A DNA stretch of 64,000 bases from UBA1429 sp964482225 (GCA_964482225.1 CAYZWT010000017.1:1-64000), one strand, 5' to 3'; counted from the first letter of the stretch, positions 49,759-58,728 are shown. Notes: a model not told the origin generated them from the sequence alone. Numbers and translations are program-made.

Positions 49759-50217
49759 ATGCTCCGATGGCTGGTGTCGCGCCTCGGGCGCGCGTTGTTC
49801 GCGCTGGCGCGCTCGCCCATCGGTGGGCGCCTGGCGCGGCGTTGGTTCCCAGCTTTGTGCCGCTGGCTGCCGGTGCGCCGCCTGTGCGAGACAGAGACGT
49901 TGCTGGCCTTCCACCACCCGCGCCCCTCCTACCCCGTGCACATCCTGTTGGTTCCCAAAGCGGCGCCTGCGGGGCTCGAGGCGCTCCAGGGCGACGAGAT
50001 GGCCCTGTATGCCGACATGATAGCCGCCGTGCAACGGTTGGTGCGTGAGCTGGATCTGGCGCCCCACGGCTACCGGCTGATCATCAACGGCGGCGTCTAT
50101 CAAGAGGTGCCCATCCTCCACGCGCACCTCATCAGCCAGGCCCCAGCCGCCGGGGCGCGTTTCGCCGCCGAGCGCCGGGTAGACTATAATGCGCGGGATG
50201 ACAAGCACCGCGCCTAA
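49759..50217 (+). CDS. HIT-family protein
   Basis: This 152-aa protein has an N-terminal basic segment (about 1-40) and a HIT fold. HHPRPSYPVHILLVPK marks the first strand and YQEVPILHAHLIS the active-site region. The family motif HxHxH is seen in part, as LHAHL. HIT proteins hydrolyse nucleotidyl bonds. The ATG at 49759 follows the preceding stop codon by 4 bp. It precedes the methyltransferase by 8 bp. Confidence 0.75.
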   Translation: MLRWLVSRLGRALFALARSPIGGRLARRWFPALCRWLPVRRLCETETLLAFHHPRPSYPVHILLVPKAAPAGLEALQGDEMALYADMIAAVQRLVRELDLAPHGYRLIINGGVYQEVPILHAHLISQAPAAGARFAAERRVDYNARDDKHRA

Positions 50218-50225
50218 GGAGGGGT

Positions 50226-50810
50226 ATGCCCCGACCCGATCATTTTGGACTGCTGGCCCCCATCTATGAGCGCTTTTTCTCCGCACCGCCGCCTGACGGC
50301 CTGAGACGAGCCCTCAAGCTGCCCACCTCCGGCCTGCTGCTGGACGCTGGAGGCGGCACGGGCCGCGTGACGGCCCAGTTTGCGGGTGAGGCCCAGCAGG
50401 TGGTGATCGCCGATCTCTCCCAGGGCATGTTGCGCCAGGCCGTTAGCCGCCACGGCCTGCAAACGGTTCTGGCCCCCGCCGAGCGCCTGCCCTTTGCCGA
50501 TGGAACGATCATGCGCATCGTCATGGTGGATGCACTGCACCACGTGTACGATGCAGCCAGCACGGTGCGCGAGCTGGTGCGGGTGCTGGCCCCCGGCGGG
50601 CGCATGGTCATTCAGGAGCCCGATTGGCGCATCCCCAGCGTGCGACTGATCTCCTGGGCCGAAAAACTGGCCCTCATGCGCAGCCATCCGCATCTGCCGG
50701 GGGAGATCGTGGCGATGGCGCGCCAGGCGGGCGCGCGGGCCCGCTGCTGGGCGCCGGGCGACCACAGCGTGTGGATCATTGCGGCCAAGCCGCCGCCGGG
50801 AGCCCCATGA
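50226..50810 (+). CDS. Class I SAM-dependent methyltransferase
   Basis: This 194-aa protein has motif I LLLDAGGGTGRVTAQF (about 37-52), the acidic residue at the end of strand 2 in VVIADLS, and motif IV VDALHHV. The C-terminal sheet is short. The substrate is unknown; it resembles Methyltransf_11-type enzymes. AAGGAGG lies before the ATG. Its stop overlaps the start of the Fur gene (ATGA), so both are co-translated. Confidence 0.87.
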   Translation: MPRPDHFGLLAPIYERFFSAPPPDGLRRALKLPTSGLLLDAGGGTGRVTAQFAGEAQQVVIADLSQGMLRQAVSRHGLQTVLAPAERLPFADGTIMRIVMVDALHHVYDAASTVRELVRVLAPGGRMVIQEPDWRIPSVRLISWAEKLALMRSHPHLPGEIVAMARQAGARARCWAPGDHSVWIIAAKPPPGAP

Positions 50811-51235
50811 TAGCCGAGAGAGAGCGCGCCATTATCGCGGACCTGCACCGGCAGGGGTTCCGGCTCACCCGTCCACGCAGCGCCGTCCTCGATGCCCTGC
50901 TGGCATCAGAGCGGCATCTGACGGCAGCCCAACTGCATGACCTGGCCCAGGCCGCCTGCCCCACTCTGAGCCTGGCCAGCGTCTATCGCACCCTGGCGTT
51001 GCTAGAGTCCTTGGGCCACATCCAGCATGTGCACGGCCAGGATGGCTGTCAGAGTTATGTCATGGCGCCCACCCCACATGGCCACCAGCTCGTGTGCTCC
51101 TCCTGTGGCATGACGTGCGCCTTTACCGAGTGCGACTTGACCAGGTTGATTGCCGAGATCGAGGCCCGCACCGGCTTTCGCATTGACGGACACATCCTGG
51201 AATTGAACGGCCTCTGCCCCAACTGCCGCAAGTAG
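50807..51235 (+). CDS. Fur-family metal regulator
   Basis: This 142-aa regulator has an N-terminal winged helix (about 1-80, with GFRLTRPRSAVLDALL and LASVYRTLALLESLG) and a C-terminal dimer and metal domain. Two structural CxxC pairs are present: CSSCG (about 99-103) and CPNC near the C-terminus. The histidine-rich segment HGHQ fits the regulatory metal site. It could be Fur, Zur or PerR; the sequence alone does not decide. It is coupled to the methyltransferase gene. An obvious Fur-box is not visible in its own upstream region. Confidence 0.88.
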   Translation: MIAERERAIIADLHRQGFRLTRPRSAVLDALLASERHLTAAQLHDLAQAACPTLSLASVYRTLALLESLGHIQHVHGQDGCQSYVMAPTPHGHQLVCSSCGMTCAFTECDLTRLIAEIEARTGFRIDGHILELNGLCPNCRK

Positions 51236-51247
51236 CGCCTGGCGAGT

Positions 51248-52699
51248 TCAGCCCAGCCCCAGCAGGCTCAACGCAACGACGCTGATGATGATGCCCGTCA
51301 CGCCGCCGGCGATGGTTTGGGCCACGGTGTGGGCGCCCACCTTGACCCGCGCCCAGGCCACCAGCGGGATCAGCAGCAAGCTGGGAGCGGCCAACGGCCC
51401 CAGGCTGGCGGTGATCAGCGTGGCGCCCAGGGCAATGCCGGAGACGTGCTGGCTGATCTTCCAGATCAACGTGATCGCCAGGTTGATGACCACCAACAGG
51501 AACCCGCTCAGCGCCACGGCCAGGATCCAGCGCGGGCCGTCGAACACGTATAGGATCGCCATCGGGATCGCCGTAAAGAGCAGGGAGGCTGCCACGATGC
51601 CCGGGCGCAGGCGCTCACGCCGGTCGGTGATATGCCAATCGCTGATGGCACCCCGTCGCAACGCCCGGTTGAACACCCCCAGGGTGATCAGCACAAAGGG
51701 CAGGCCCGTTGCCAACACCCAAACGATGCCGCGCCGCCAAGAGACCGGATCGGCCAGCCCCAATGACAGCAGCAGCAGCGTGACCACGTATTGCGGCGCC
51801 AGAAAACGCGAGATCAGGGCCGCCGTGCGTTCTGACCAGGGGATCTCGCTGATCAGGGTGCCCGCCAAGATGATCACGCCGCCGGTGACCATGCGCGCAG
51901 TCAGCAGATCGCCCGCCAGCAACACGCCAAACAGCGCCGCAAAGACCGGCTCTGCCGTAAAAATGAGGGCCGTATGGGTGGGGGTGGTAAAGCGCTGCAC
52001 GGCCGTCTGCACGCCAAAAGCCACCGCCGTCGCCAGGATGCCGGTGAACGCCGCCGCGCCCCAGGTCGAGGGCGCCGGCGCGGGCCAGGGGCCTCCCCCC
52101 AGCAGTGTAATGCCCGTGCTCACCACGGCAACCACCGCCACTTGCACAATCGTCAGTGCGATTGGATCGGCGCCCGGCGCAAAGGCGCTCACCCCGATAA
52201 TGTGCAGCGCGAACGAGACCGCGCACAGCAATACCAGGAGATCGCCCGCGCCAAGCTGTAGCGACTGGCTCAACGACAAGAGCGCCATGCCCACCGTCGC
52301 CAACGCCACGCCGATCAGGGCTGCCGGGTGAGGTCGCCGTCTGAGAACCAGCGCCGAGAGCACCGGCACGATCGCGACGTTCATGCCGGTGATGAACCCT
52401 GCCTTGGAGGCGGTGGTGTGCTGGAGCCCCAACGTCTGAAAGGCATAGCCCCCCAGCAAAAAGAGCCCCAACAGCGCGCCACAGGCCGTGGTGCGCCAGG
52501 TCAGGGTGCGCAAGCGCCGCCCGCCGATCAGCAGCAGCGCCGCCAGCGCCAGGCCAAAGCGGATGGCCAGAAAGGCGAACACCGGATAGGCGCTCACGGC
52601 CTCTTTGACCATGACAAAGGTGCCGCCCCAGATCAAGGTCACCAGGAGCAGCAACGCATCGGCGCCCAGTTGGCGGCGGCGGTTGGCAATCTCGGCCAT
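51248..52699 (-). CDS. EamA transporter fused to PAP2-like membrane domain
   Basis: This 483-aa protein begins with a ten-helix EamA/DMT transporter (about 1-295; LIWGGTFVMVK, SKAGFITGMNVAIVPVLSAL, FTAEPVFAALFG). A second membrane domain (about 305-483) resembles the PAP2 phosphatase superfamily, with SDWHITDRRERLRPG, WKISQHVSG and ARVKVGAHTVAQTIAG. In the last motif the usual Asp is Gln and the PSGH motif is altered, so it may be inactive. Fusion of these two families is unusual. It starts 5 bp after the chelatase gene on the same strand. Confidence 0.74.
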   Translation of the reverse strand: MAEIANRRRQLGADALLLLVTLIWGGTFVMVKEAVSAYPVFAFLAIRFGLALAALLLIGGRRLRTLTWRTTACGALLGLFLLGGYAFQTLGLQHTTASKAGFITGMNVAIVPVLSALVLRRRPHPAALIGVALATVGMALLSLSQSLQLGAGDLLVLLCAVSFALHIIGVSAFAPGADPIALTIVQVAVVAVVSTGITLLGGGPWPAPAPSTWGAAAFTGILATAVAFGVQTAVQRFTTPTHTALIFTAEPVFAALFGVLLAGDLLTARMVTGGVIILAGTLISEIPWSERTAALISRFLAPQYVVTLLLLSLGLADPVSWRRGIVWVLATGLPFVLITLGVFNRALRRGAISDWHITDRRERLRPGIVAASLLFTAIPMAILYVFDGPRWILAVALSGFLLVVINLAITLIWKISQHVSGIALGATLITASLGPLAAPSLLLIPLVAWARVKVGAHTVAQTIAGGVTGIIISVVALSLLGLG

Positions 52700-52704
52700 G
52701 TGGG

Positions 52705-54743
52705 CTAGCGCTCCAGTTCTCGGCGCACGGTCGCCAACAGGCTATCGGCGCGGATCTCGGCCAGGGTGTAACAGGGACCATCGAGCGCATCCGCCAGCTC
52801 TTGGGCCAGGCCGCGATCGAGGGATTCATGCTCGGTGTTGATCACCACGGTGCGGAACTGCTTTTCGCGATAGAGCCCCGCGATCATCAGCGCCTCTTCT
52901 CTCGGCGGCGTGCCCGTAACCGACACATTGCCCGCGCCGTCGGTCAGCAGGATCATCAGCGGGGCGATATCGGGGTTCTGGCCCTTTTCCCGCTCGATCA
53001 CCTGTAGCGCCAGGAGCAGCCCTGCCGAGAGGGGCGTCTTGCCGCCCACGGGGATCTCCTGCAGGGCCCTTTTCGCCATCTCGACGCTGGAGGTGGGCGG
53101 CAGCACCAGGTCGGCGCGGTCCTTTTGGAAGGACACCATGGCCACGCGGTCGCGCTTTTGATAGGCGTCCACCAAGAGCGACATGATGGCGCCTTTGGTG
53201 GCCTCCATGCGCTCCGCCGCCGCCATAGACCAACTGGCGTCCACGGCAAAGATCACCAGATTGCCCGTCTTGTGCACGCGCACCTTGCGCTGGAGGTCGC
53301 CGTCGCGGATGGCGATGGCATGGCCATTCTTTTCGCGGGAGGTTTGGTGCGGCGCCGCCTGTCGCACCGTGGCATCTATGGCGATATCGTCATAGCGTCC
53401 CTGGGCATCGCGTGCGCGGATGTAACGCCCTCGTTTCTGCTTACTGACGGTATAGCTGCGCCGCCCGGCTGCGCGGCGTGAGAGGCGGTCGGTGGGAGTG
53501 CGTAGCTTGCGCACCTGAAACGCCTCTCCCACCAGAGCCTGGTGGGTGGCCTCGTTAGGAGATGCGTTGAGAGACTGGGCCTCCGAGTGGTGCCCGCGCA
53601 ACGGCGGTACAGATTGGGGCTCTCCGTCAGGGCTCGGCTCAGCCGCTACCGGCTCGGCTGTTTTTTTTTAGGCTGCGCCTCGCCCTGTACGGGCTCTTGC
53701 TCGTCTTCTTGTGCGTTCTGCTGGCGCGCCTGCTCGATGCGCTGGGCCAGCTTTTGCATCTTGCTGCCCGTGTCCTCAAAGGGTGTGCGGCGCAGTCTAT
53801 GGGGCAGCGCAAGCTCCGCGGCCAGCAGGATGTCGGTCTCTTGCACAGCCGTGCGCCCCATCAGAGCGGCATGGGCCATCGCCGTCTTGAGGATCACGAT
53901 GTCGGCCCGATGCCCGTCCACATCCATCTCGGCCGTCAACTGGGCAATCGTGTAGAGGTCCCGCTCATCGTACCGGACTTGGGGGAGCAACTCTTGGGCG
54001 CGCAGGATGCGCTGCGAGAGCCGCGCCTCTTCTTCACACCAGAGGTCGCAGAACTCGCCGTAATCGCGCTCAAAGGCGATGCGCCGCTTGAGGATCTCGA
54101 CGCGGGCCGCCGCATCGGCGATGCCGTGGATATCCACGCAGAGGGCAAAGCGATCCAACAACTGGGGACGCAGCTCGCCCTCTTCGGGGTTCATGGTGCC
54201 CACCAGGATAAAGCGCGCCGGGTGCGAAAACGAGATGCCCTCGCGCTCGACGACATTCACGCCCATCGCCGCCGAATCCAGCAGCAGGTCTACTACGTGG
54301 TCATCCAGCAGGTTGACCTCATCCACATAGAGCAGGCCCCGGTTGGCCGCCGCCAGCACCCCCGGCTCAAAGTGGCGCTCGCCCTCTTTGATGGCGCGTT
54401 CGATATCCAACGTGCCCACCACGCGATCCTCGGTGGCGCTGACGGGCAGGTCCACAAAGCGGGTCTTTTTGAGGGCGACGGGCAAGACCTCGCCGGCGGC
54501 ATGGCGCGCGCGGCAGGTATCACACATCTGTTCGGAGCGCTGGGGGTCGCAGCCAAAGGGGCAATCGCTGACGGCCTGGATCTCGGGGAGCAATGCGGCC
54601 AGCGCCCGGGCAGCGGTTGACTTGGCCGTGCCGCGCTCGCCGCGAATGAGCACCCCGCCGATCTGGGGGCTGATGGCATTGAGTACGAGGGCTCGGCGCA
54701 TGCGCTCTTGGCCGACAATAGCGGTAAAGGGAAAGACCTGCAT
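52705..54743 (-). CDS. chlD: ChlD-type chelatase subunit by -1 frameshift (fs-chlD)
   Basis: The AAA+ frame from ATG 54743 stops at 53646. A second open frame, one base back, runs without a stop from the A9 run (53661-53669) through to 52705 and encodes a vWA domain with a full MIDAS: DASWS, Thr in GGKTPL and Asp in LLTDGAGN. A -1 shift at A-AAA-AAA would join the two into about 679 residues, the normal size of ChlD/BchD/CobT-like medium subunits, with an acidic Pro-rich linker at the junction. A hairpin AGCCG-GTAG-CGGCT (53654-53641) lies 6 nt downstream of the run and a purine-rich GGGCGAGG upstream. The vWA frame lacks its own ribosome-binding site. Confidence 0.75.
53640..53669 (-). promoter_or_regulatory. 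Frameshift signal: A9 slippery run plus hairpin
   Basis: Nine A residues in codon phase AAA-AAA-AAA give the heptamer A-AAA-AAA. Two alternative stems follow: CAGCCG/CGGCTG (starting right after the run) and AGCCG/CGGCT with loop GTAG (after 6 nt). The zero-frame stop TAG (53646-53648) lies inside the stem-loop. Confidence 0.72.
53646..54743 (-). CDS. chlI: ChlI-type AAA+ chelatase small subunit
   Basis: This 365-aa product of the unshifted frame is the AAA+ motor of a Mg- or Co-chelatase. Walker A is GERGTAKST (35-43), Walker B LLYVDEVNLLDD (about 150), sensor-type Asn in GTMNPEEGELRPQLLDRF. An insertion with CPFGC and CDTC pairs is typical of some ChlI proteins. The C-terminal end is a charged tail (EQARQQNAQEDEQEP) reaching the slippery run. 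The chelatase large subunit (ChlH/CobN) is not in the window, so Mg versus Co cannot be decided. It doubles as the N-terminal half of the frameshift product. Confidence 0.9.
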   Translation of the reverse strand: MQVFPFTAIVGQERMRRALVLNAISPQIGGVLIRGERGTAKSTAARALAALLPEIQAVSDCPFGCDPQRSEQMCDTCRARHAAGEVLPVALKKTRFVDLPVSATEDRVVGTLDIERAIKEGERHFEPGVLAAANRGLLYVDEVNLLDDHVVDLLLDSAAMGVNVVEREGISFSHPARFILVGTMNPEEGELRPQLLDRFALCVDIHGIADAAARVEILKRRIAFERDYGEFCDLWCEEEARLSQRILRAQELLPQVRYDERDLYTIAQLTAEMDVDGHRADIVILKTAMAHAALMGRTAVQETDILLAAELALPHRLRRTPFEDTGSKMQKLAQRIEQARQQNAQEDEQEPVQGEAQPKKKQPSR

Positions 54744-54790
54744 TGAGATCAATAATCCTCGCCTCTGGCAATGCGGGCTCACAACGAGCC

Positions 54791-54819
54791 AGTATAGTCC
54801 GACGAGCGGGGTGTGTCAA
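54791..54819 (-). promoter_or_regulatory. Promoter for the chelatase operon
   Basis: On the minus strand TTGACA (54814-54819) and TATACT (54791-54796) are 17 bp apart, about 45 bp before the ATG at 54743. Confidence 0.8.
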
Positions 54820-54909
54820 TTTCAGGCCCAGGGCGAGCAGACACTTGCACGCAGCCCTTTCTTGAGGATCGAGGCCCGGGAGAGGTGGGCCGCGAGCCCC
54901 AATGACCCG

Positions 54910-55476
54910 CTAGCGGCCCGCCAGTCGCCAGAGCCGTTGCGCCGTGTCCGAAAGCATGTGGCGCAGGTGATCCATCTCGGTCTCGTTGGGCAGCCGACCT
55001 TGCACCAGCGCCATAGTGATGCCCGCGCCGAAAACGACGATGGCCCCGCCGATCCAGAGGGCCCATAACAGCGCCGGATCATCGGGCAGACGCACCTGGA
55101 ATGCGAGTTCAGCCTGCGGTTCCAGCCAGGGCACGGCTGGCGCCAGCCCTGGCTCGGGCGCCAGCAGGAGAGCTAGCGCCAGGGCCACCAGTAGTGTGAG
55201 AGCAGGCAGCCACACGCTCCAAGGCAAAGGTTTCCAGGGCTCCATCGGCGTTTCGCCATCGATGTTCGCCAAGGTGCGCTCGACCAGGCCGGTGGGTGCA
55301 GGGTACAGGGGCCACGCCCACAGGGCCTGTTCAACGCGCTGCAGCGCGTGGGCAGCAGCGCGACAATCCTCACATGTGGCCAGGTGGCGGCGCAGCGCCT
55401 GATACTCTCGCAACGGAGGCTGCCCATCGGCCACATATTGGGCCAGCAACGCCTCATGCGCCTTGCAGTCTGTCAT
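54910..55476 (-). CDS. Anti-sigma factor (zinc-finger type)
   Basis: This 188-aa protein has an N-terminal cytoplasmic zinc anti-sigma motif, HLATCEDC (about 30-37), then a membrane helix (about 88-105) and a second hydrophobic stretch (about 138-158). It should hold the adjacent ECF sigma factor inactive at the membrane. Its ATG at 55476 overlaps the sigma gene stop (ATGA), which secures equal production. No extracytoplasmic sensor domain of size is present between the helices. Confidence 0.82.
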   Translation of the reverse strand: MTDCKAHEALLAQYVADGQPPLREYQALRRHLATCEDCRAAAHALQRVEQALWAWPLYPAPTGLVERTLANIDGETPMEPWKPLPWSVWLPALTLLVALALALLLAPEPGLAPAVPWLEPQAELAFQVRLPDDPALLWALWIGGAIVVFGAGITMALVQGRLPNETEMDHLRHMLSDTAQRLWRLAGR

Positions 55477-56057
55477 CGGATTCCCACCTTTTTCATGTTG
55501 GCGGCCAGCGCGTTCCGGGCGCGGTTCAGGTGCGCCTTGACGGTGCCCAGCGGCAGCGCGAGCACCTGGGCGATCTCCTGATACGAGAGCTGCTGCTGGT
55601 AGAACAGCGCCAGCACCAGTCGGTACTTGTCCGGAAGGCGCTCGACCAGCTCCCACAAACGTGCGTGCTCGTCGTGGTGCAACGCCTCTTGGGCCGGGCC
55701 TTCCTCCGGCGCGGCGATCTCCTCCAGCCGCTCGCCGGCATCGAGCTGGGCATCGAGCTGTCGGCGCAGCTTGCGCTTGCGGTTCAGGCAGGCGTTGGTC
55801 GCAACGGTGTGCAGCCAGGTTGTGAACTTGCTCTCGCCCCTAAAGCGCGGCAAAGCGCGCCACACCCGCACATAGACCTCCTGCGTCAGGTCCTCAGCCT
55901 CTTGCGGATTGCCCAGGATGCGGTAGGCCAGGTTGTAGACGCGTCCTTGCGTCTGGGCGATCAACTCGCCCAGGGCCGCGCGGTCGCCGCGTTGTGCGCG
56001 TGAAACCAGATCTGCCAGCGGGTCGCTCAAGCTAGCCGTCCAGGATTCGAGAGCCAC
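55473..56057 (-). CDS. ECF RNA polymerase sigma factor
   Basis: This 194-aa sigma-70 group IV factor has region 2 (about 25-95: YRILGNPQEAEDLTQEVYVRVWRAL) and region 4 (about 125-180: LPDKYRLVLALFYQQQLSYQEIAQVLALPLGTVKAHLNRAR). The start is GTG 56057 with GAGGG upstream. It is encoded between a small membrane protein and the anti-sigma factor. The region-4 sequence places it near the RpoE/SigW-like group. Its regulon is unknown. Confidence 0.93.
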   Translation of the reverse strand: MALESWTASLSDPLADLVSRAQRGDRAALGELIAQTQGRVYNLAYRILGNPQEAEDLTQEVYVRVWRALPRFRGESKFTTWLHTVATNACLNRKRKLRRQLDAQLDAGERLEEIAAPEEGPAQEALHHDEHARLWELVERLPDKYRLVLALFYQQQLSYQEIAQVLALPLGTVKAHLNRARNALAANMKKVGIR

Positions 56058-56075
56058 ATAAGGTCCCTCAGGATG

Positions 56076-56504
56076 TCAGTCGTCGGAATCAGGCTGGCGT
56101 TCCTGCCAGGGATCGCTGTCACAGGCGCTGGGCTCAGGATCGGAGGGCGCGTCCTCGATCTCGTGTACAGGAGCGCTCGAAACGATGAAATAGATCAAGA
56201 GCATGCCCAGCCCCACAAAGAGGGGCAGCAGTCCGGCGATCAGCCAGTAGCCCGTGCCCAGGGTGGCCAGGCCGAGGAGCAGCGCCAAGCCGCTCATCAT
56301 GGTGATGACGCCGCCCCACAAGACGCCGCGACCGCCCTGGCGGCCCCGCGCCTCGCGCCGGGCCAGCTCGCGCGCGGAAAAGCCACGCTCCGCGAGGGCC
56401 ACGCGCTCCTTATAGGCGATGTAGCGGTTCAGGGTGACAAAACCGAGCACGACGATCAGCAATGCCAAAGGAACGAGCACGATGACAAGAAAATCCGACG
56501 ACAT
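56076..56504 (-). CDS. Small membrane protein, 142 aa (DUF6249-like)
   Basis: This protein has an N-terminal helix (about 5-24), a basic loop with helix (KERVALAERGFSARELARREARGRQ) and two more helices (about 63-82 and 88-108), then an acidic tail. The layout resembles DUF6249-type membrane proteins, often found next to ECF sigma genes. AGGAGG lies 4 nt before the ATG at 56504. It is the first gene of the sigma/anti-sigma operon. Confidence 0.68.
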   Translation of the reverse strand: MSSDFLVIVLVPLALLIVVLGFVTLNRYIAYKERVALAERGFSARELARREARGRQGGRGVLWGGVITMMSGLALLLGLATLGTGYWLIAGLLPLFVGLGMLLIYFIVSSAPVHEIEDAPSDPEPSACDSDPWQERQPDSDD

Positions 56505-56553
56505 AGAGCCTCCTGGCGATCCAGCGGGTACCGGACGATGGCTGCATGCCCTT

Positions 56554-56582
56554 ATATTACTTGTGACACGGTAGAACGCCAA
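56554..56582 (-). promoter_or_regulatory. Promoter for the sigma/anti-sigma operon
   Basis: On the minus strand TTGGCG (56577-56582) and TAATAT (56554-56559) are 17 bp apart, about 50 bp before the first gene. Confidence 0.55.
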
Positions 56583-56797
56583 TGGGTTGCGGCATGCACC
56601 CTTGCGCTCCCGCGCATTGGATAAGCTTGACCGGGTCGCCCTGGCACAGCCGTTGTCGCCGACGCGGCCCAGGGTGCGAGGGCGCAGAGTTGGTGGTACA
56701 ATGGATGCAGGAAACGCTACACGGTGCGGGCGCGATGCGCCCATACGCCACCGATCAGACTCGAGCACAGCCGCCCATACGCATAGGAGCAAGACCC

Positions 56798-57985
56798 GTG
56801 CAAGCCCAAGCGATCCGAGAGCGCGTCCACTGGATGGGCGCCGTAGATTGGGACCGCCGCCTGTTCGACGCCCTCATCCCCCTGCCGGACGGCACCAGCT
56901 ATAACGCCTATCTCGTGCAAGGACACGACAAGACTGCTCTGCTGGACACCGTTGACCCGGCCATGACCCACGTGCTGCTGCGCCAACTGGCCGACGTGCC
57001 CCGCATTGACTATCTGGTTGCGCAACACGCAGAGCAAGATCACTCGGGCTCTATCCCGGCGGTGCTGGCCGCGCACCCCGAGGCCCAGGTCGTGTGCACC
57101 CCCCAGGGCAAGCCCCTGCTGATGAGCCACCTGGGGCTCGATCGGGATCAGTTCTTGACCGTGGAGGACGGCGACACGTTGCCCATGGGGGGCAAGACGC
57201 TCCAGTTCCTGCACACCCCCTGGGTACACTGGCCCGAGACCATGTCCACCTATCTGCCGGAGGATCGCATCCTGTTCAGTTGCGATTGGTTCGGTTCGCA
57301 CCTGGCGACCAGCGATCCCATTGCGCGCGATACCCCGCGTGTGATGGAGGCGGCCAAGCGCTACTATGCCGAGATCATGATGCCCTTCCGGCGCATCATC
57401 CAGCGCAACTTGGCCAAGCTCGACGGCCTGGAGATCGAGCTCATCGCGCCCAGCCACGGCCCCATCTATGCCGACCCCGCCCTGATCCTGAGCGCCTATC
57501 GCGATTGGGTGTCCGACCAACCCAGGAACCTGGCGCTGGTGCCCTATATCTCTATGCACGGTAGCACGCGTACCATGGTAGAGCGCCTGGTCAGCCGCCT
57601 CAGTAGCCAGGGCGTGCCGGTGCAGCAGTTCGATCTCTCGGCCACCGACCTGGGCAAGCTGGCCATCGCACTGGTGGATGCCGCCACCCTGGTGATCGGC
57701 ACGCCAACCTTTCACCGCGGCCCGCATCCCAGCGTCTTTTATGCCACCCATCTGGCCAACGCCTTGCGCCCCAAGCTGGCCCATGTCGCGGTGATCGGCT
57801 CCTATGGCTGGAGCACCCAGGCCGTCGAGGGGCTCTCAGCGCTGATCCCCGATCTCAAGGTGGAGGTTCTCCCGCCGGTATTGGCCCGGGGCTTGCCGAC
57901 GGAGGAGAGCCTGCGGGCGGTGGATGCCCTGGCCGACGCCATCGCGCAGCGCCACGCAGACCAGGGGTGGGCGTTGCCCTCATAA
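56798..57985 (+). CDS. Flavodiiron protein (FprA-like)
   Basis: This 395-aa cytosolic flavodiiron protein reduces O2 or NO. The N-terminal metallo-beta-lactamase-like domain has the diiron ligands: HAEQDH (His, Glu, Asp, His), His in WVHWPETM, Asp in SCDWFGSH and His in APSHGPI. The C-terminal half is a flavodoxin domain for FMN (PYISMHGSTRTMVERL, GTPTFHRGPHPS, GSYGWST). GTG 56798 is chosen because AGGAG lies 8 nt upstream; a longer frame upstream adds no family sequence. It protects anaerobes and facultative bacteria against oxygen. Confidence 0.93.
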   Translation: MQAQAIRERVHWMGAVDWDRRLFDALIPLPDGTSYNAYLVQGHDKTALLDTVDPAMTHVLLRQLADVPRIDYLVAQHAEQDHSGSIPAVLAAHPEAQVVCTPQGKPLLMSHLGLDRDQFLTVEDGDTLPMGGKTLQFLHTPWVHWPETMSTYLPEDRILFSCDWFGSHLATSDPIARDTPRVMEAAKRYYAEIMMPFRRIIQRNLAKLDGLEIELIAPSHGPIYADPALILSAYRDWVSDQPRNLALVPYISMHGSTRTMVERLVSRLSSQGVPVQQFDLSATDLGKLAIALVDAATLVIGTPTFHRGPHPSVFYATHLANALRPKLAHVAVIGSYGWSTQAVEGLSALIPDLKVEVLPPVLARGLPTEESLRAVDALADAIAQRHADQGWALPS

Positions 57986-58016
57986 GGCGCCCCGCCTGCT
58001 GTGGCAAGGTAGAGCC

Positions 58017-58056
58017 GAGAGGCCAGAGCCGGATTAGGGACCGGCTCTGGCCTCTC
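58017..58056. terminator. Terminator between convergent genes
   Basis: GAGAGGCCAGAGCCGG and CCGGCTCTGGCCTCTC form a perfect 16-bp stem around an 8-nt loop, between the flavodiiron gene (+) and the VOC gene (-). Confidence 0.85.
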
Positions 58057-58078
58057 TTATCGGCGAGGGCCGCTGCCG

Positions 58079-58531
58079 CTAGGCGACCCACTGCTGCAGT
58101 TCGATGACGTTGCCTTCCGGATCGGTGGCATAGGCGAACACGATGCCGCCCAACCCTGGGATGATCGTCGAGACAAGCTCGCCGGCCAGCCCTCCGCCCG
58201 CGTTGACGACCTCGCGCAGGGCCTCTTCCACATCGTCCACGCCAAAGGCAATGTGCCCGAACCCAGGACGATTGGCTGCAAAGAGCTCGCGCGGAACCTG
58301 CCGGTCATACTGGAATATCTCAAGAGTAGGGCCCGCGGGCCCATGCCCCGGCAAGCGCAGGTGAATCCCCTGGATATGAGCGTCCTCGACGCCCGTCGCC
58401 CGATCCAGCCAGGGGCCCCGCAGATCGCGGGTTGGATAGACCGGTGTACAGCCCAAAATCTCGCAGTAAAAAGCGGCCAGCTTGCGCCAATCTCGGGCGA
58501 CCAGATTGGTGTGAACGAAACGAGCCTGCAT
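58079..58531 (-). CDS. VOC (glyoxalase-like) protein
   Basis: This 150-aa protein of the vicinal-oxygen-chelate family has His in RFVHTNLVARD (about 7), Glu in LEIFQY, His in GHIAFGVDD and a C-terminal Glu in NVIELQQW. It therefore has a full set of metal ligands, unlike the VOC protein at 2018-2473. It resembles glyoxalase/bleomycin-resistance-type proteins; the substrate is unknown. ATG 58531 has GGGGGGAG just upstream. Confidence 0.83.
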   Translation of the reverse strand: MQARFVHTNLVARDWRKLAAFYCEILGCTPVYPTRDLRGPWLDRATGVEDAHIQGIHLRLPGHGPAGPTLEIFQYDRQVPRELFAANRPGFGHIAFGVDDVEEALREVVNAGGGLAGELVSTIIPGLGGIVFAYATDPEGNVIELQQWVA

Positions 58532-58728
58532 GTCTCCCCCCATACGAGCCAGGTCAGCGGCGCAGTATCGCGCAGGTCTCGTCCTCAGGGGGGATTTGAG
58601 GCGAGACGCAGCGTCCCGTGTTGGTGCGCCCGCGCGCACCCGAGGCGCATTTCAGATGATTGGTTGCATTCGCTTTGCGGTGATGCGCTCCTCCGTCTGT
58701 TGGGCGTTGTTGGCCGCCCAACGCTTCA

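Noticed and set aside
52705..53601. An independent vWA gene starting at TTG 53601
   Set aside because: No ribosome-binding site precedes that TTG and the frame is open back to the slippery run, so expression by frameshift is the better explanation.
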